Assembly: GCF_001006005.1 (NCBI RefSeq)
Contig: NZ_CP011254.1
Coordinates: 5,642,001 to 5,706,000, forward strand
DNA: 64,000 nucleotides
Source: Serratia fonticola
Lineage (GTDB): Bacteria > Pseudomonadota > Gammaproteobacteria > Enterobacterales > Enterobacteriaceae
Direction of reading: 5' to 3'
Shown: positions 8,836 through 19,702 of the stretch, one piece after another
How positions within the stretch are numbered: position 1 is the first letter of the stretch
Layout: every line of letters starts with the position of its first letter
Translations under genes and position numbers: made by a program
Notes under the pieces: model-generated
What the model was told of the DNA's origin: nothing
Databases searched by the model: none
Seen by the model: the letters and a program-made list of their open reading frames with translations, nothing else

Positions 8836-9930
8836 GTGGCCGCTTATCTGATACGCAGATTACTGCTGGTGATCCCCACGCTGTGGGCGATCATCACCAT
8901 TAACTTTTTCATTGTGCAAATCGCCCCCGGTGGGCCGGTCGATCAGGCCATTGCCTCTATTGAGATGGGGCAAACCAGCGGATTTGGCGGCGGTGGCGCG
9001 GGTGAAGGCCTTGGGCATATGAAGGCTGGCGCGGGCAACGTGACCGAAGGCCAATACCGTGGCTCACGCGGCCTGGATCCCGAGGTGATCGCCGAGATCA
9101 CCAAGCGTTACGGCTTCGACAAGCCGCTGCACGAACGCTATTTCACCATGCTGTGGAACTACATGCGCCTCGATTTCGGCGATAGCCTGTTCCGCGGTGC
9201 CTCGGTGATGCAACTGATCGGCCAGAGCCTGCCAGTCTCTGCATCCCTGGGGCTGTGGAGTACGCTGATCATCTATCTGGTGTCGATCCCGCTGGGGATC
9301 CGCAAAGCCATCCACAACGGCAGCGCCTTTGACACCTGGAGCAGCACGCTGATTATCATCGGCTACGCCATTCCGGCGTTCCTGTTCGCCATCCTGATGA
9401 TCGTGCTATTCGCCGGTGGCAGCTATCTGGACTGGTTCCCGCTGCGCGGGCTGGTTTCCAGCAACTTCGACACGCTGCCGTGGTACGGTAAAATCACCGA
9501 TTATCTGTGGCACATTACCCTGCCAGTGCTGGCAACGGTGATCGGTGGCTTTGCCGCCCTGACCATGCTGACCAAAAACTCGTTTCTTGATGAGATCCGC
9601 AAACAGTACGTGGTCACCGCCCGCGCCAAAGGGCTGGACGAGAAGAAGATCCTTTACCGCCACGTGTTCCGTAACGCCATGCTGCTGGTGATCGCCGGTT
9701 TCCCGGCCACCTTTATCAGCATGTTTTTCACCGGTTCGTTGTTGATCGAAGTGATGTTCTCACTCAACGGCCTTGGTCTGCTGGGCTACGATGCCACCCT
9801 GCAACGCGACTATCCGGTGATGTTCGGAACGCTCTACATATTTACCCTGATCGGCCTGCTGTTGAATATCGTCAGCGATATCACCTATACCCTGGTCGAT
9901 CCGCGCATTGATTTCGAGGGCCGTCAATGA
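8836..9930 (+). CDS. yejB: YejB, inner-membrane permease of the Yej peptide ABC transporter
   Basis: 364 residues, DppB/OppB-type permease. The start is a GTG at 8836 preceded by AAGGAGC; the protein then begins [10 protein letters not shown] as in E. coli YejB, with the same length. Multiple hydrophobic segments, and a cytoplasmic EAA-type loop near [18 protein letters not shown] at about 258-275. A glycine-rich insertion at about 48-66 is typical of YejB. It pairs with YejE and overlaps the yejE start by four bases, suggesting coupled translation. Confidence 0.95.
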   Translation: MAAYLIRRLLLVIPTLWAIITINFFIVQIAPGGPVDQAIASIEMGQTSGFGGGGAGEGLGHMKAGAGNVTEGQYRGSRGLDPEVIAEITKRYGFDKPLHERYFTMLWNYMRLDFGDSLFRGASVMQLIGQSLPVSASLGLWSTLIIYLVSIPLGIRKAIHNGSAFDTWSSTLIIIGYAIPAFLFAILMIVLFAGGSYLDWFPLRGLVSSNFDTLPWYGKITDYLWHITLPVLATVIGGFAALTMLTKNSFLDEIRKQYVVTARAKGLDEKKILYRHVFRNAMLLVIAGFPATFISMFFTGSLLIEVMFSLNGLGLLGYDATLQRDYPVMFGTLYIFTLIGLLLNIVSDITYTLVDPRIDFEGRQ

Positions 9931-10952
9931 GCCGCTTAAGCCCCATCAATCAGGCCCGCTGGGCACGTTTTCGCAGCAACCGCCGCGGTTACTGGTCGCT
10001 GTGGATTTTTCTAGCTGCTTTTGCGCTCAGCCTGGCCGCCAACCTGATCGCCAATGACCGGCCGTTGCTGGTGCGCTATGAAGGCCGGCTGTATGTGCCC
10101 TTTATGGTCAACTACAGCGAAACGACCTTCGGCGGGGAACTGAATACCACTACCGATTTTCAGGATCCCTTTGTTATCAAGCAGATTGAGCAACACGGCT
10201 GGGCCATCTGGGCCCCGATCCGCTTTAGCTACAACACCATCAACTTTGCCACCGAAGTGCCCTTTCCGTCGCCACCGTCACGCCAGAACCTACTCGGCAC
10301 CGACAGTAATGGCAGCGATGTGCTGGCCCGGGTGCTGTACGGTTTCCGTATCTCAATGCTGTTTGGGTTGGCGCTAACGCTGTGTTCCAGCGTGATTGGT
10401 ATCTGTGCGGGAGCGACGCAGGGCTATTACGGCGGCCGATTCGATCTTTGGGGGCAACGGCTGATCGAGGTCTGGTCAGGGATGCCGACGCTGTTCCTGA
10501 TCATCCTGCTGTCCAGCATCATCCAACCCAATTTCTGGTGGCTGTTAGGCATCACCATCCTGTTTGGTTGGATGAGCCTGGTGGGCGTAGTACGTGCCGA
10601 ATTCCTGCGTACCCGCAATTACGACTACATTCGTGCCGCCAGAGCGATGGGCGTGCCGGATCGCGTGATTATGTATCGCCATATGCTGCCTAACGCCATG
10701 GTGGCCACGCTGACCTTCCTGCCGTTTATTTTGTGCGGTTCGATCACCACCCTCACCTCTCTCGATTTCCTCGGCTTCGGCTTGCCGCTCGGTTCGCCTT
10801 CGCTGGGTGAGCTCCTTTTACAGGGCAAAAACAACCTGCAAGCTCCGTGGTTGGGCATTACCGCCTTCCTGGTACTGGCGGTGCTGCTCTCACTGTTAAT
10901 CTTTATCGGCGAAGCGGTGCGCGACGCCTTCGACCCAAGCAAGGCGCATTAA
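9927..10952 (+). CDS. yejE: YejE, second inner-membrane permease of the Yej peptide ABC transporter
   Basis: 341 residues, DppC/OppC-type permease with N-terminal TM (about 22-41), a periplasmic segment and five further hydrophobic segments. The EAA-type loop ([20 protein letters not shown]) lies at about 235-255 and contacts the ATPase. ATG overlaps the yejB stop (ATGA). yejF begins one base after the stop, so the operon is expected to be translated as a unit. Confidence 0.95.
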   Translation: MSRLSPINQARWARFRSNRRGYWSLWIFLAAFALSLAANLIANDRPLLVRYEGRLYVPFMVNYSETTFGGELNTTTDFQDPFVIKQIEQHGWAIWAPIRFSYNTINFATEVPFPSPPSRQNLLGTDSNGSDVLARVLYGFRISMLFGLALTLCSSVIGICAGATQGYYGGRFDLWGQRLIEVWSGMPTLFLIILLSSIIQPNFWWLLGITILFGWMSLVGVVRAEFLRTRNYDYIRAARAMGVPDRVIMYRHMLPNAMVATLTFLPFILCGSITTLTSLDFLGFGLPLGSPSLGELLLQGKNNLQAPWLGITAFLVLAVLLSLLIFIGEAVRDAFDPSKAH

Positions 10953-10953
10953 T

Positions 10954-12549
10954 ATGACCACTCCTCTGCTCGCTATTCAGGATCTCAGCATCGCCTTCCG
11001 CCAGGGAGACAACTTGAATCAGGTGGTCAACGGCGTCTCGTTACAGGTGGAACAAGGGGAAACGCTGGCGTTGGTGGGTGAATCAGGCTCAGGCAAAAGC
11101 GTCACCGCCCTCTCCGTGCTGCGGCTGTTGCCTTCCCCGCCAGTGGTGTATCCCGGTGGGGATATTCTGTTTAACGGCAACTCACTGTTACATGCATCGG
11201 AAGCCGAACTGCGCAAAGTGCGTGGCAACCAGATCTCGATGATTTTCCAGGAGCCGATGGTGTCGCTCAACCCGCTGCACACCATCGAAAAGCAACTGGC
11301 CGAAGTGCTGATGCTCCACATGGGTATGCGCCGTGACAGCGCCCGCGCCGAAATCATTCAGTGCCTGGATCGGGTGGGAATACGTAACGCCAAAGCGCGC
11401 CTGAAGGACTACCCCCATCAACTCTCCGGCGGAGAACGTCAGCGCGTAATGATCGCCATGGCGGTGTTGACCAAGCCCAAGCTGTTGATCGCCGATGAGC
11501 CTACCACCGCGCTAGACGTGACCATTCAAGCGCAGATCCTGATGCTGCTGAAAGAGTTAAAGCAGGAACTGGGGATGGGATTGCTGTTCATCACCCACAA
11601 CCTGAACATCGTGCGTCGGTTGGCGGATAACGTGGCGGTGATGCGCCAAGGGTTGTGCGTAGAACAAAATAGCCGCGACGGCCTGTTTAGCTCCCCACAG
11701 CACGCCTATACCCGTCAGCTATTGGCTGCGGAAGACGTGGGCGAACCTTTGCCGCTACCGGCCAGCGATAAGCCTATGCCACTGCTCAAAGTGGAACACC
11801 TGCAGGTCAGCTTCCCGATCAAACGTGGCCTGCTACGGCGCATCGTCGATCAGAACTACGCGCTGAAAGATCTGAGCTTCGAAATACAGCCAGGGGAAAG
11901 CGTGGGGCTGGTGGGTGAATCGGGTTCAGGCAAAAGCACGACTGGCCTGGCACTACTGCGCCTGTTGAGCTCCAAAGGTGCGATCTGGTTTGATGGCCAA
12001 CCGCTGCATCAGTTCAATAACCAGCAAATGTTGCCTTACCGCAGCCGGATGCAGATCGTGTTCCAGGACCCCTATTCCGCGCTGAATCCACGCTTGAACG
12101 TGCTACAAATCATCGCCGAAGGTCTGGAGATCCACCAGCAACTGACCGCAGAGCAACGCGAACAGCGGGTGATTGAAGCGTTGGAGGAAGTCGGATTGGA
12201 TCCGGCCCTGCGCTATCGTTATCCCACGGAGTTTTCCGGTGGGCAGCGCCAGCGTATCGCTATTGCCCGCGCGCTGATCCTGCAACCGCAGTTGTTGATC
12301 CTGGATGAACCGACGTCCTCGCTGGATAAATCAGTGCAGGCGCAGATCCTGACGCTGCTGAAGTCGCTTCAGCTTCGTCACCGGCTGGCCTATCTGTTTA
12401 TCAGCCATGATTTGCAGGTGGTACGATCGTTGTGCCATCAGGTGATCGTACTGCGTCAGGGAGAAGTCGTGGAGCAGGGTGACTGCCAGACGATTTTCAA
12501 CGCACCTGCTGCTGCCTATACGCAGCAGTTATTGCAGTTGGTTGATTAG
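10954..12549 (+). CDS. yejF: YejF, duplicated ATPase of the Yej peptide ABC transporter
   Basis: 531 residues with two complete ABC domains in one chain. Each has a Walker A (GESGSGKS, near residues 44 and 322), a signature (LSGGERQR and FSGGQRQR) and a Walker B (LLIADEP and LLILDEP). The two OppD/OppF-like halves energise YejBE. It is the last gene of yejABEF, followed directly by convergent yejG. Confidence 0.95.
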   Translation: MTTPLLAIQDLSIAFRQGDNLNQVVNGVSLQVEQGETLALVGESGSGKSVTALSVLRLLPSPPVVYPGGDILFNGNSLLHASEAELRKVRGNQISMIFQEPMVSLNPLHTIEKQLAEVLMLHMGMRRDSARAEIIQCLDRVGIRNAKARLKDYPHQLSGGERQRVMIAMAVLTKPKLLIADEPTTALDVTIQAQILMLLKELKQELGMGLLFITHNLNIVRRLADNVAVMRQGLCVEQNSRDGLFSSPQHAYTRQLLAAEDVGEPLPLPASDKPMPLLKVEHLQVSFPIKRGLLRRIVDQNYALKDLSFEIQPGESVGLVGESGSGKSTTGLALLRLLSSKGAIWFDGQPLHQFNNQQMLPYRSRMQIVFQDPYSALNPRLNVLQIIAEGLEIHQQLTAEQREQRVIEALEEVGLDPALRYRYPTEFSGGQRQRIAIARALILQPQLLILDEPTSSLDKSVQAQILTLLKSLQLRHRLAYLFISHDLQVVRSLCHQVIVLRQGEVVEQGDCQTIFNAPAAAYTQQLLQLVD

Positions 12550-12558
12550 CGGCATCAT

Positions 12559-12903
12559 TCAGAAGGGGTACTGCGCGCTGAGCTGCTCGGCAATCGCCGC
12601 ACCGACGTTTTTCAAGCGGCACATGGCGGCACTTTCATCACATTGATGAACGAACAGGCAAGGCTCTCCTTCCCATTCAACGATGGAGCAGTTGACCTGG
12701 ATCTCTTGCAGAGACAGGTTGAGCTGCTGCATGACCCGCCAGGCTTCGCGCCCGTCATGGCTGAGCAGCTTGAGGCCGATCAGATCGTTATCTTCGTCTA
12801 TGCCGCTAAGCGGAATCGGTTCAACCTTGCTGCCGGTAAAACCTGATAGCCAACGATAACTTTGCGGCAAGCGATGCACTACCGAAAGCTGGAAACTATC
12901 CAC
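12559..12903 (-). CDS. yejG: YejG family protein
   Basis: 114 residues. It matches E. coli YejG in length and in blocks such as [28 protein letters not shown] and CRLKN-G-AIAE, and in position next to yejF on the opposite strand. No signal peptide or membrane segment, so probably cytoplasmic. Function not established. Convergent with yejF, with 9 bases between the stops. Confidence 0.9.
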   Translation of the reverse strand: MDSFQLSVVHRLPQSYRWLSGFTGSKVEPIPLSGIDEDNDLIGLKLLSHDGREAWRVMQQLNLSLQEIQVNCSIVEWEGEPCLFVHQCDESAAMCRLKNVGAAIAEQLSAQYPF

Positions 12904-13460
12904 ATGAAATCCCTAGTATGAAAAGATGAAACACTTTTTACATCACAGGATGTCTTAGTTATAGCCGGGATCATCCGACTTTGCTGCCCACAAATGTTAT
13001 TTTAAAGTAAAATTTGCAACAAACAATTAACCACATCCTGCGCTTGCTGATATCACTCAGTTTTTCTCCACCGTAGAAGTTTCTCTCACGGCGTTTTGCG
13101 ACTCAGCTCGCATTTTTGCGTTATATGTAACCCTTTCCCGCCGCGATCTCAACATTTTTTTCTTGCAATGCGGTTACTTTACAATCGGTATAATTTTACA
13201 TTGTGCAAACATCTCGCTCAAACACCTGAGGCAGGTTAAATCAATAATATTTTGATTTAAAACAATATTAGCCCGATTAACCGTCAAGGAAATGCCCCAT
13301 CAGCCAACGGGTTGCACCTCTGGCTACCTGGGAAAATAACGCTGCCATATTTAACAAAAAAACTACAGTTCGTTTGGCCGACGTTTAGTTAGCCTGCATA
13401 TATTTAGCAACAAACTTAAACTTGCAAGCAGGTAGATTGGGGTCTAATTGCATCTGTTCT
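12904..13460. other. Non-coding stretch upstream of yejG
   Basis: About 560 AT-rich bases with no gene recognised on either strand. The part adjacent to 12904 must hold the yejG promoter. A TATAAT-like stretch near 13188 and several short palindromes occur, but I could not assign an RNA gene. Confidence 0.4.
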
Positions 13461-13729
13461 CCCTCACCCCAACCCTCTCCCCAAGGAGAGGGAGCTAGCC
13501 CGAAGCTGTAATCCGATGCAGGAGTCAGTCTGTGACGCCTTCAGTAACATCAAGGGCGGAAGCCAGGTGCAGGATTTAACATATGGCATATTTGGGCCGC
13601 CTCTCCATTTTGGGGAGGGAGTTATTCCGGTGTGTGGTTGGTTTCAGGAGAAAGGGCAAAGTGATCTCAGTATCGATAAAATAGCTCGATCGGTCCCCTC
13701 TCCCTGTGGGAGAGGGTTAGGGTGAGGGG
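13461..13729. repeat. REP-type doublet: two hairpin units in inverted orientation
   Basis: Left unit 13461-13494 and right unit 13695-13729 are inverted copies of a CCCTCACCC(C/T)AACCCTCTCCC element. Each carries its own hairpin of 8-9 bp (CCCTCTCC/GGAGAGGG). About 200 bases separate them. This is the layout of a bacterial interspersed mosaic element. The right unit ends 4 bases before the bcr stop codon, so it lies in the bcr 3' UTR. Confidence 0.8.
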
Positions 13730-13732
13730 TAA

Positions 13733-14929
13733 TCAGGCAGGATTATTGCGTGGGCGGCTGGCATAAAAATAGAACAACACCGCCACGATGCTGCACAGGG
13801 CCATAGATGAAACCATCGGCCATGCGCTCTTACCTGGGGCCAAGGACAGTATTGCCCCCACCAGCGCACCAATGCTGAAGCGCAACGTCCCAGCCAGCGA
13901 AGAGGCTGTTCCCGCCATATGGGGGAAATCGTCCAGGATCACCGCCATCGCGTTAGACGAGATCATGGCGATACAGCCAAGATAAACCGCCACCCCGAGC
14001 ACCAAAGCCCAGAACCCCAGTCCGCTGGCGGTGACGGCCAGCAACCACACGCCCATCGTCAATTGCACAAACAGACCAAGGCGGAACATTTTTACCGCCC
14101 CCAGGCGACGCACATTGCGGCTATTGATCAGCGTCGTCAGGAACAGAAACACGATGTTCAGCGCAAAGTAATAACCAAAATGCTGCGGTGAAACGTTATT
14201 CAGCTCGATATAGACAAACGGCCCGGCGCTGAGGAAAGAAAACATCCCGGCAAACGAGAAAGCACTGGCCAGCATATAGCTCAACACGCGCTTGTGGCGG
14301 AACAAAGAGCCGAAATTCCTCAGCGTGGTGCGCAAATGGAATTTTTGCCGCCGCTCCTTGGGCAACGTCTCCTTGATAAAGAACGCCACCAGTACCGACC
14401 CCAACAGCGCCGCAGCCCCCATGGTCCAGAAGATGGCATGCCAGCTGAACCATAGCAGCAGCACGCCACCGATCATCGGAGCCAGCAATGGCGCAATGGT
14501 CATCACCAGGATCACGAACGACATCATGCGTGAGAACTCGTCCTTGGTGAACATGTCACGCATCAGGGCGTTGATCACCACGCTAGCCGCCGCAGCTGCC
14601 AGCCCGTGCAGGAAGCGCAGGTTGATCAGTTGCTCTACCGATTGGGCCATCGCACAGGCCCCACCGGCGATAGCAAAAATCAGCGTGCCCCAGAGGATCA
14701 CCGGTTTGCGGCCAATGCTGTCGGACATCGGCCCATAGAACAATTGGCCAACGGCAAAGCCCAGCATATAGGCGCTGAGCGTCATCTGCACCCGGCCAGA
14801 CTCCACGCCAAACTCCTGGGCGATTATCGGCATGCTGGGCAAGTACATGTCGATCGCCAACGGCATCAGCATGGACAGTAGGCCCAGAATAAAGATCAAA
14901 CCGAGGTGAGAGGTCCGGTTCTGTTGCAC
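13733..14929 (-). CDS. bcr: Bcr, bicyclomycin/sulfonamide resistance MFS efflux pump
   Basis: 398 residues from GTG 14929, which has AAGGAG 9 bases upstream and gives the E. coli Bcr length; a TTG at 14956 would add nine residues. Drug:H+ antiporter with 12 predicted TM segments. The family features are visible: [17 protein letters not shown] in TM1 and [12 protein letters not shown] in the loop 2-3 motif. It exports bicyclomycin, and in E. coli also sulfathiazole, tetracycline and L-cysteine. Downstream of rsuA with about 30 bases between them, so probably cotranscribed. Confidence 0.93.
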   Translation of the reverse strand: MQQNRTSHLGLIFILGLLSMLMPLAIDMYLPSMPIIAQEFGVESGRVQMTLSAYMLGFAVGQLFYGPMSDSIGRKPVILWGTLIFAIAGGACAMAQSVEQLINLRFLHGLAAAAASVVINALMRDMFTKDEFSRMMSFVILVMTIAPLLAPMIGGVLLLWFSWHAIFWTMGAAALLGSVLVAFFIKETLPKERRQKFHLRTTLRNFGSLFRHKRVLSYMLASAFSFAGMFSFLSAGPFVYIELNNVSPQHFGYYFALNIVFLFLTTLINSRNVRRLGAVKMFRLGLFVQLTMGVWLLAVTASGLGFWALVLGVAVYLGCIAMISSNAMAVILDDFPHMAGTASSLAGTLRFSIGALVGAILSLAPGKSAWPMVSSMALCSIVAVLFYFYASRPRNNPA

Positions 14930-14959
14930 GTTCAACGACTCCTTGGTCGGTCGCAAAAA

Positions 14960-15673
14960 TTAATCCAGCAGGTGCGGTGCGCCTACGCTGGCAATCTCTT
15001 CTTCGGTCAGCGGGCGATATTCCCCCGGAGCCAAATCGTCATCCAACACAATGGCGCCAATGCGCTCACGGTGTAATTCGATGACCCGGTTGCCCACGGC
15101 TGCAAACATGCGCTTCACCTGATGGTAACGCCCTTCGCTGATGGTGAGGCGCACCAGGGTATCTTCGATTTTTTCCAACTTCGCAGGCTTGGTCAGATTT
15201 TTTTCGTTATGCAGCTGCACGCCTTGCTCGAACTGCTGAGCGGTATCAGCGGCCAACGGATGTTCCAACGTCACCAGATAGGTTTTCTCACACTCGTGGC
15301 GCGGTGAGGTGATACGGTGCGACCACTGGCCGTCATCGGTCATCAGTACCAGGCCGGTGGTATCAATATCCAGCCGCCCTGCCGCATGCAGCTTGTACGC
15401 GACGGGTTCATCCAGGAAATAGAGCACGGTTGGATGATCCGGATCGTCGGTCGAGCACACATAACCCTGTGGCTTATTGAGCATGAAGTAACGTGGCCCG
15501 TTCAGCTGTGACAACACATTGCCATCAAACCGCACTTCCTGTTCCGGAGCCAGCTTGAGCGCCCCGCTCTTGACCACTTCACCGTCTACGGTGACACGTT
15601 TTGCACGGAGTTCACGCGCTACCAGCGCACGGCTGATACCCAACTGCTGAGATAAAAACTTGTCCAGTCGCAT
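14960..15673 (-). CDS. rsuA: RsuA, 16S rRNA pseudouridine(516) synthase
   Basis: 237 residues from ATG 15673 ([12 protein letters not shown], as in E. coli RsuA); the longer frame up to 15754 is not used. An N-terminal S4 RNA-binding domain (about 1-60) is followed by the RsuA/RluB/E/F catalytic domain with [10 protein letters not shown], which contains the catalytic aspartate, and [15 protein letters not shown]. It converts U516 of 16S rRNA to pseudouridine during small-subunit assembly. Divergent from radD, upstream of bcr. Confidence 0.95.
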   Translation of the reverse strand: MRLDKFLSQQLGISRALVARELRAKRVTVDGEVVKSGALKLAPEQEVRFDGNVLSQLNGPRYFMLNKPQGYVCSTDDPDHPTVLYFLDEPVAYKLHAAGRLDIDTTGLVLMTDDGQWSHRITSPRHECEKTYLVTLEHPLAADTAQQFEQGVQLHNEKNLTKPAKLEKIEDTLVRLTISEGRYHQVKRMFAAVGNRVIELHRERIGAIVLDDDLAPGEYRPLTEEEIASVGAPHLLD

Positions 15674-15958
15674 TGAATCTGCTTTGCCTGTCGTTGTTAT
15701 GATCACATTGATCTGGTTGCTAAATATGACGCCCCGTTGTCGCACCAGGTGCAAAAAACAGGTTCGAAGAGGATGTTCGCGTAGGGAAGCCGCTTAGTAT
15801 AGCGACGGAAACGATGCCATAACAGGGGTAATTTCCATGCTTCTCGCACTGCGTAGCCGCAGAGGGCATAATAATAGAAATTTTTCCGCCGTCTGAGGAG
15901 CAAAATGTCACAATTTCAGTGGAATGTTACGGCCCACTTCAGCGAGCGGTACTAACGC

Positions 15959-17716
15959 ATGGCTTTTACCCTACGCCCCTATCAGTTGGAAGCGGTCGAC
16001 GCCACCATCAAGCATTTCCGCCAGCATCCTGAACCGGCCCTGATCGTGCTGCCAACCGGCGCTGGCAAAAGCCTGGTGATCGCCGAGTTGGCAAAACGCG
16101 CTCGTGGCCGGGTATTAGTGCTGGCCCACGTTAAAGAGCTCGTGGCGCAAAACCATAGCAAATACTGCGCTTACGGCCTGGAGGCCGACATCTTCGCCGC
16201 CGGGCTTCAGCAAAAAGAGAGCAGCGGCAAGGTGGTGTTTGGCAGCGTGCAATCGGTAGCACGTAATCTATCGCTGTTCGACGGCGCATTTTCCCTGCTG
16301 ATCGTCGACGAATGCCACCGCATCAGCGACGATGACGACAGCCAATACCAACAGATTATTCAACACCTGCAAAAAACCAACCCGCAACTGCGCCTGCTTG
16401 GCCTGACGGCCACCCCTTACCGGCTGGGCAAAGGCTGGATCTATCAATATCACTACCACGGCATCACCCGTGGCGACGGCAACAGCCTGTTTCGCGACTG
16501 TATTTATGAACTGCCGTTGCGCTATATGATTAAACACGGCTTCCTGGTGCCGCCAGAACGGCTGGATATGCCGATCGTGCAGTACGATTTCAGCCGCCTG
16601 GAGACCAGAAGCAACGGCTTGTTCAGCGAAGTGGATCTTAACCGCGAGCTGAAACAGCAAAACCGCATTACGCCACACATCATCAGCCAGATCGTCGAAT
16701 ACGCCGAAACCCGCAAAGGCGTAATGATTTTTGCCTCCACGGTCGAGCATGCCCGTGAAGTGCATGGCCTGTTACCAAGTGGGGAAGCGGCGTTGGTCAG
16801 TGCAGAAACGCCCCCCGGCGAACGTGACGCGCTGATCGAAGCTTTTAAGCAACAGCAATTGCGCTATCTGGTTAACGTGGCAGTTCTGACGACGGGTTTC
16901 GACGCACCTCATGTCGATCTTATCGCTATTTTGCGCCCCACCGAGTCCGTCAGCCTGTATCAGCAGATCGTCGGGCGCGGTTTACGGCTGGCCCCAGGCA
17001 AGACCGACTGCCTGATCCTGGACTATGCCGGCAATCCCCACGATTTGTTCACGCCGGAAGTGGGCGTTAGCAAACCCCACTCAGACAGCCAACCGGTGCA
17101 GGTCTTCTGCCCTGGCTGCGGTTTTGCCAACCTGTTTTGGGGCAAATGCACCGAGAACGGCGACATCATCGAGCACTATGGCCGTCGCTGTCAGGGCTGG
17201 CTGGAAGATGATGAAGGGCATCGCGAGCAGTGTGACTACCGCTTCCGTTTCAAATGCTGCCCGCACTGCGGCGCAGAGAACGATATTGCGGCACGCCGCT
17301 GCCATCAGTGCCAGGAAGTATTGGTCGATCCGGACGATATGCTGAAGGCCGCATTGAAGCTGAAGGATGCGCTAGTCCTGCGCTGCGGCGGAATGGAACT
17401 GCAAAGCGGCAAGGACGACAAAGGGGAATGGCTGAAAGCCACCTATTATGACGAAGATGGCACCAGCACCAGCGAACGTTTCCGCCTGCAAACGCCCGCA
17501 CAACGCAAGGCCTTCGAGATGCTGTTCCTGCGCCCGCACCAACGGGCACCAGGCATACCGTTCGGTTGGCAAAACGCGGCGGACATTCTGGCTCAGCAGG
17601 CGCTGTTGCGCCATCCAGACTTCGTCGTCGCGCGCAAACGCGGCCAGTTCTGGCAGATACGTGAAAAAGTTTTTGATTATCAGGGCCGCTTTCGCCGTGC
17701 CAATGAGCTGTATTAA
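15959..17716 (+). CDS. radD: RadD (YejH), superfamily 2 DNA repair ATPase
   Basis: 585 residues, as in E. coli YejH. Helicase N-terminal domain with Walker A LPTGAGKS at about 31-38 and DEAH-like box DECH, then a helicase C domain ending in the [10 protein letters not shown] arginine-finger region. A C-terminal zinc region has paired cysteines (CPGC...C, CCPHC and CHQC at about 380-455). RadD helps process recombination intermediates and double-strand breaks with RecA and RecA-related pathways. ATG 15959 is divergent from rsuA across about 285 bases. Confidence 0.93.
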   Translation: MAFTLRPYQLEAVDATIKHFRQHPEPALIVLPTGAGKSLVIAELAKRARGRVLVLAHVKELVAQNHSKYCAYGLEADIFAAGLQQKESSGKVVFGSVQSVARNLSLFDGAFSLLIVDECHRISDDDDSQYQQIIQHLQKTNPQLRLLGLTATPYRLGKGWIYQYHYHGITRGDGNSLFRDCIYELPLRYMIKHGFLVPPERLDMPIVQYDFSRLETRSNGLFSEVDLNRELKQQNRITPHIISQIVEYAETRKGVMIFASTVEHAREVHGLLPSGEAALVSAETPPGERDALIEAFKQQQLRYLVNVAVLTTGFDAPHVDLIAILRPTESVSLYQQIVGRGLRLAPGKTDCLILDYAGNPHDLFTPEVGVSKPHSDSQPVQVFCPGCGFANLFWGKCTENGDIIEHYGRRCQGWLEDDEGHREQCDYRFRFKCCPHCGAENDIAARRCHQCQEVLVDPDDMLKAALKLKDALVLRCGGMELQSGKDDKGEWLKATYYDEDGTSTSERFRLQTPAQRKAFEMLFLRPHQRAPGIPFGWQNAADILAQQALLRHPDFVVARKRGQFWQIREKVFDYQGRFRRANELY

Positions 17717-17736
17717 GCCCGTGCGGCAGGTTTTCA

Positions 17737-17866
17737 TTGCCCAGAGAGCGGCTTTCCGTTAAAATGCCGCCCGCTTTACCTGGGTTCGCCCAGTGTGAAA
17801 GCAGGTTATCGAGCCTGTTACTGGGTCGCCTGTAGCAGGGTAAATTTTCTTTTAAGAGAAAAAACA
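17737..17866 (+). promoter_or_regulatory. rplY promoter and structured leader
   Basis: A promoter with -35 TTGCCC (17737-17742), 17-base spacer and -10 TAAAAT (17760-17765) fits. The roughly 95-base leader contains a UUCG-type hairpin (17779-17792) and a second stem near 17801-17816. E. coli rplY is known to be autoregulated by L25 through its 5' UTR, so this leader probably serves the same control. Confidence 0.6.
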
Positions 17867-18151
17867 ATGTTCACTATCAACGTACAAGTACGTAAAGACC
17901 AGGGTAAGGGTGCGAGCCGCCGCCTGCGTGCAGCAAACAAATTCCCAGCTATCATCTATGGTGGCGAAGAAGCTGCGATTGCTATCGAACTAGACCATGA
18001 TTCTGTAAAGAACATGGAAGTTAAACCAGAATTCTACAGCGAAGCAGTAGTTTTGGTTGTCGACGGTAAAGAAACCAAAGTTAAGGTTCAGGCTGTACAG
18101 CGTCACCCGTTCAAGCCAAAACTGGCTCACATCGACTTCGTTCGCGTTTAA
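17867..18151 (+). CDS. rplY: 50S ribosomal protein L25
   Basis: 94 residues, the length of E. coli L25 (single-domain form without the CTC extension). ATG 17867 begins [19 protein letters not shown], the conserved N terminus; a longer in-frame start at 17795 falls inside the leader. L25 binds 5S rRNA in the large subunit. The lysine-rich ORF uses codons typical of highly expressed genes. A strong terminator follows. Confidence 0.97.
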   Translation: MFTINVQVRKDQGKGASRRLRAANKFPAIIYGGEEAAIAIELDHDSVKNMEVKPEFYSEAVVLVVDGKETKVKVQAVQRHPFKPKLAHIDFVRV

Positions 18152-18185
18152 TCGCTACGTTATCGATTTTCGGGACGCCGAAGTG

Positions 18186-18212
18186 AAAAACGCCGCAATT
18201 GCGGCGTTTTTT
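18186..18212 (+). terminator. Intrinsic terminator after rplY
   Basis: GC-rich perfect stem (CGCCGC/GCGGCG extended by A/T pairs, loop AATT) followed by a T run; located 34 bases after the L25 stop. Confidence 0.93.
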
Positions 18213-18230
18213 ATTGGCCGCTACATGACA

Positions 18231-18297
18231 ATGCAGGGGCTGTTAAACGGGCGCAGCATGCGGCTGCCCCTACGGTCGAACATGCTGTACCCGCTTA
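18231..18297. repeat. Palindromic REP-like element between rplY and yejK
   Basis: A GC-rich imperfect palindrome (GGGCGCAGC...GGCTGCCCC with one bulge) in the gap between two convergent genes, just after the yejK stop. Similar GGGGCGCAGC/GCTGCGCCCC palindromes are common interspersed repeats in enterobacteria; copy number in this genome is unknown to me. Confidence 0.5.
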
Positions 18298-18299
18298 AC

Positions 18300-19304
18300 T
18301 TATTTGCCGCCAGTGCGACGTTGCAACTGATCGCGCAGATTCGGTGGCGTACCTCTGATCGTCAGAGTATCGGTGGCCGCATCCCAGAAAATACGCTCCC
18401 CCAACAACATCGCATCAAAGTTCAGGCTGATACCGCCGCCGCTGCCGGCAAATTTGGTCAATTGGCGTAACGTGCCGCGATCCGCCGGGAAGCTATCTTC
18501 CAGCTCGTAGCCCTGCTCGCTGGAAAACTGCAGGAAATCCTTCTCGCCCACCGGGGCTATCTCTTTCGACAACTCCTGCAGCTCGATCTCTTCACCGGCC
18601 TGCAACTGCTCATTACAGTAGCTGTAAACCTGCTGACGTACCGTCTGGCGTTCGTGTTTGCCTAGTTGAGCATCGGCACAGTAATCATCCACCGCCTGTA
18701 ACAAACCACGGTTTTGCGCTTTGGTATCCAGCCCTTCTGACGCCGCCAGGAAATCCATAAAGAAATCGGAGACCTTGCGCCCTACTCGCCCTTTGAGGAA
18801 TGTCAGGTAACGAGTCGATTGCGGGTTGGTTTCCCATTCGGTCAGATCGATACGCGCCACAATGTCCGCGTGGTTGATATCCAGATAGTGGGTGGTGCGG
18901 ATATCCAACTCTTCATTGACACGCGTACTGTTGCAACTGTTCAGCACCGTGATCAGCAAGTATTCCACCGCCAGATAGCGGTAATGGGCGAACAGCACCA
19001 CGCCACCGTCGGCAAACGGATATTTGGCCAGCTCGTCGCGCAGACGGCCGGTAGCAGCACGGCTAAATGCGAGGAAGTCGTCATCACCCTTACGGCAGTT
19101 GCGCAACGCGTCCGCCAGTTCGCTCTGCTCGTTGAACAGGCCGTAAGCCTTACTCTTGGCGCTGTAAACGCGATGCAGCTCTGCCATCATCTCTTCCACC
19201 GCCGCATTGGTGGTAAGAAGGGAATCGCGCAACACCACTTCCAGCGTCTGCTCATCGCGTTTTACCAACTGGTGCAGTGCAATCTGCTCGATATCCAGAC
19301 TCAT
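18300..19304 (-). CDS. yejK: YejK (NdpA), nucleoid-associated protein
   Basis: 334 residues from ATG 19304, which has AGGAGG 7 bases upstream; an in-frame TTG two codons earlier is less likely. The sequence [19 protein letters not shown] is the conserved NdpA start, and the length matches E. coli (335). Cytoplasmic DNA-associated protein of the bacterial nucleoid; molecular role poorly defined. Divergent from yejL. Confidence 0.94.
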   Translation of the reverse strand: MSLDIEQIALHQLVKRDEQTLEVVLRDSLLTTNAAVEEMMAELHRVYSAKSKAYGLFNEQSELADALRNCRKGDDDFLAFSRAATGRLRDELAKYPFADGGVVLFAHYRYLAVEYLLITVLNSCNSTRVNEELDIRTTHYLDINHADIVARIDLTEWETNPQSTRYLTFLKGRVGRKVSDFFMDFLAASEGLDTKAQNRGLLQAVDDYCADAQLGKHERQTVRQQVYSYCNEQLQAGEEIELQELSKEIAPVGEKDFLQFSSEQGYELEDSFPADRGTLRQLTKFAGSGGGISLNFDAMLLGERIFWDAATDTLTIRGTPPNLRDQLQRRTGGK

Positions 19305-19465
19305 GATCAATCCTCCTGTTCTTTGAGCGCGTATTCAAGCACTGACGAAGCCGAAAGACAACGGGCATGGCAATGCCTTAACGATCTTCACGCTATAAAA
19401 GAGCGGAAAATCACGGCCCCATACGGTAAGATATGGGACTTTGTCGAGCTTTGAGCACAATATTT

Positions 19466-19693
19466 ATGCCACAATCATCTCGTTATAGTGACGAACACGT
19501 TGAACAACTGCTCTCTGAGCTGGTCAACGTTCTGGAAAAACACCATACTCCCACCGATCTCTCTTTGATGGTACTGGGCAACATGGTAACCAATTTGATC
19601 AACACCAGTATTGCTCCCGCACAGCGGAAGACACTGGCCAGATCGTTTGCTGAAGCCCTGCAGGCTTCTATCCGTGAAGATAAAGCGCATTAA
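19466..19693 (+). CDS. yejL: YejL, conserved small protein (UPF0352)
   Basis: 75 residues from ATG 19466, matching E. coli YejL (MPQxSRYSDExVEQLL start, [18 protein letters not shown] core, EDKAH end). The longer frame starting at 19433 is not used. Helical, soluble, function unknown. It is 9 bases upstream of yejM and probably cotranscribed with it. Confidence 0.93.
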   Translation: MPQSSRYSDEHVEQLLSELVNVLEKHHTPTDLSLMVLGNMVTNLINTSIAPAQRKTLARSFAEALQASIREDKAH

Positions 19694-19702
19694 TAATTAC
19701 TT

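Noticed and set aside
13516..13725. 69-codon ORF inside the REP doublet
   Set aside because: It reads through the right repeat unit and has no domain; a by-product of the repeat.
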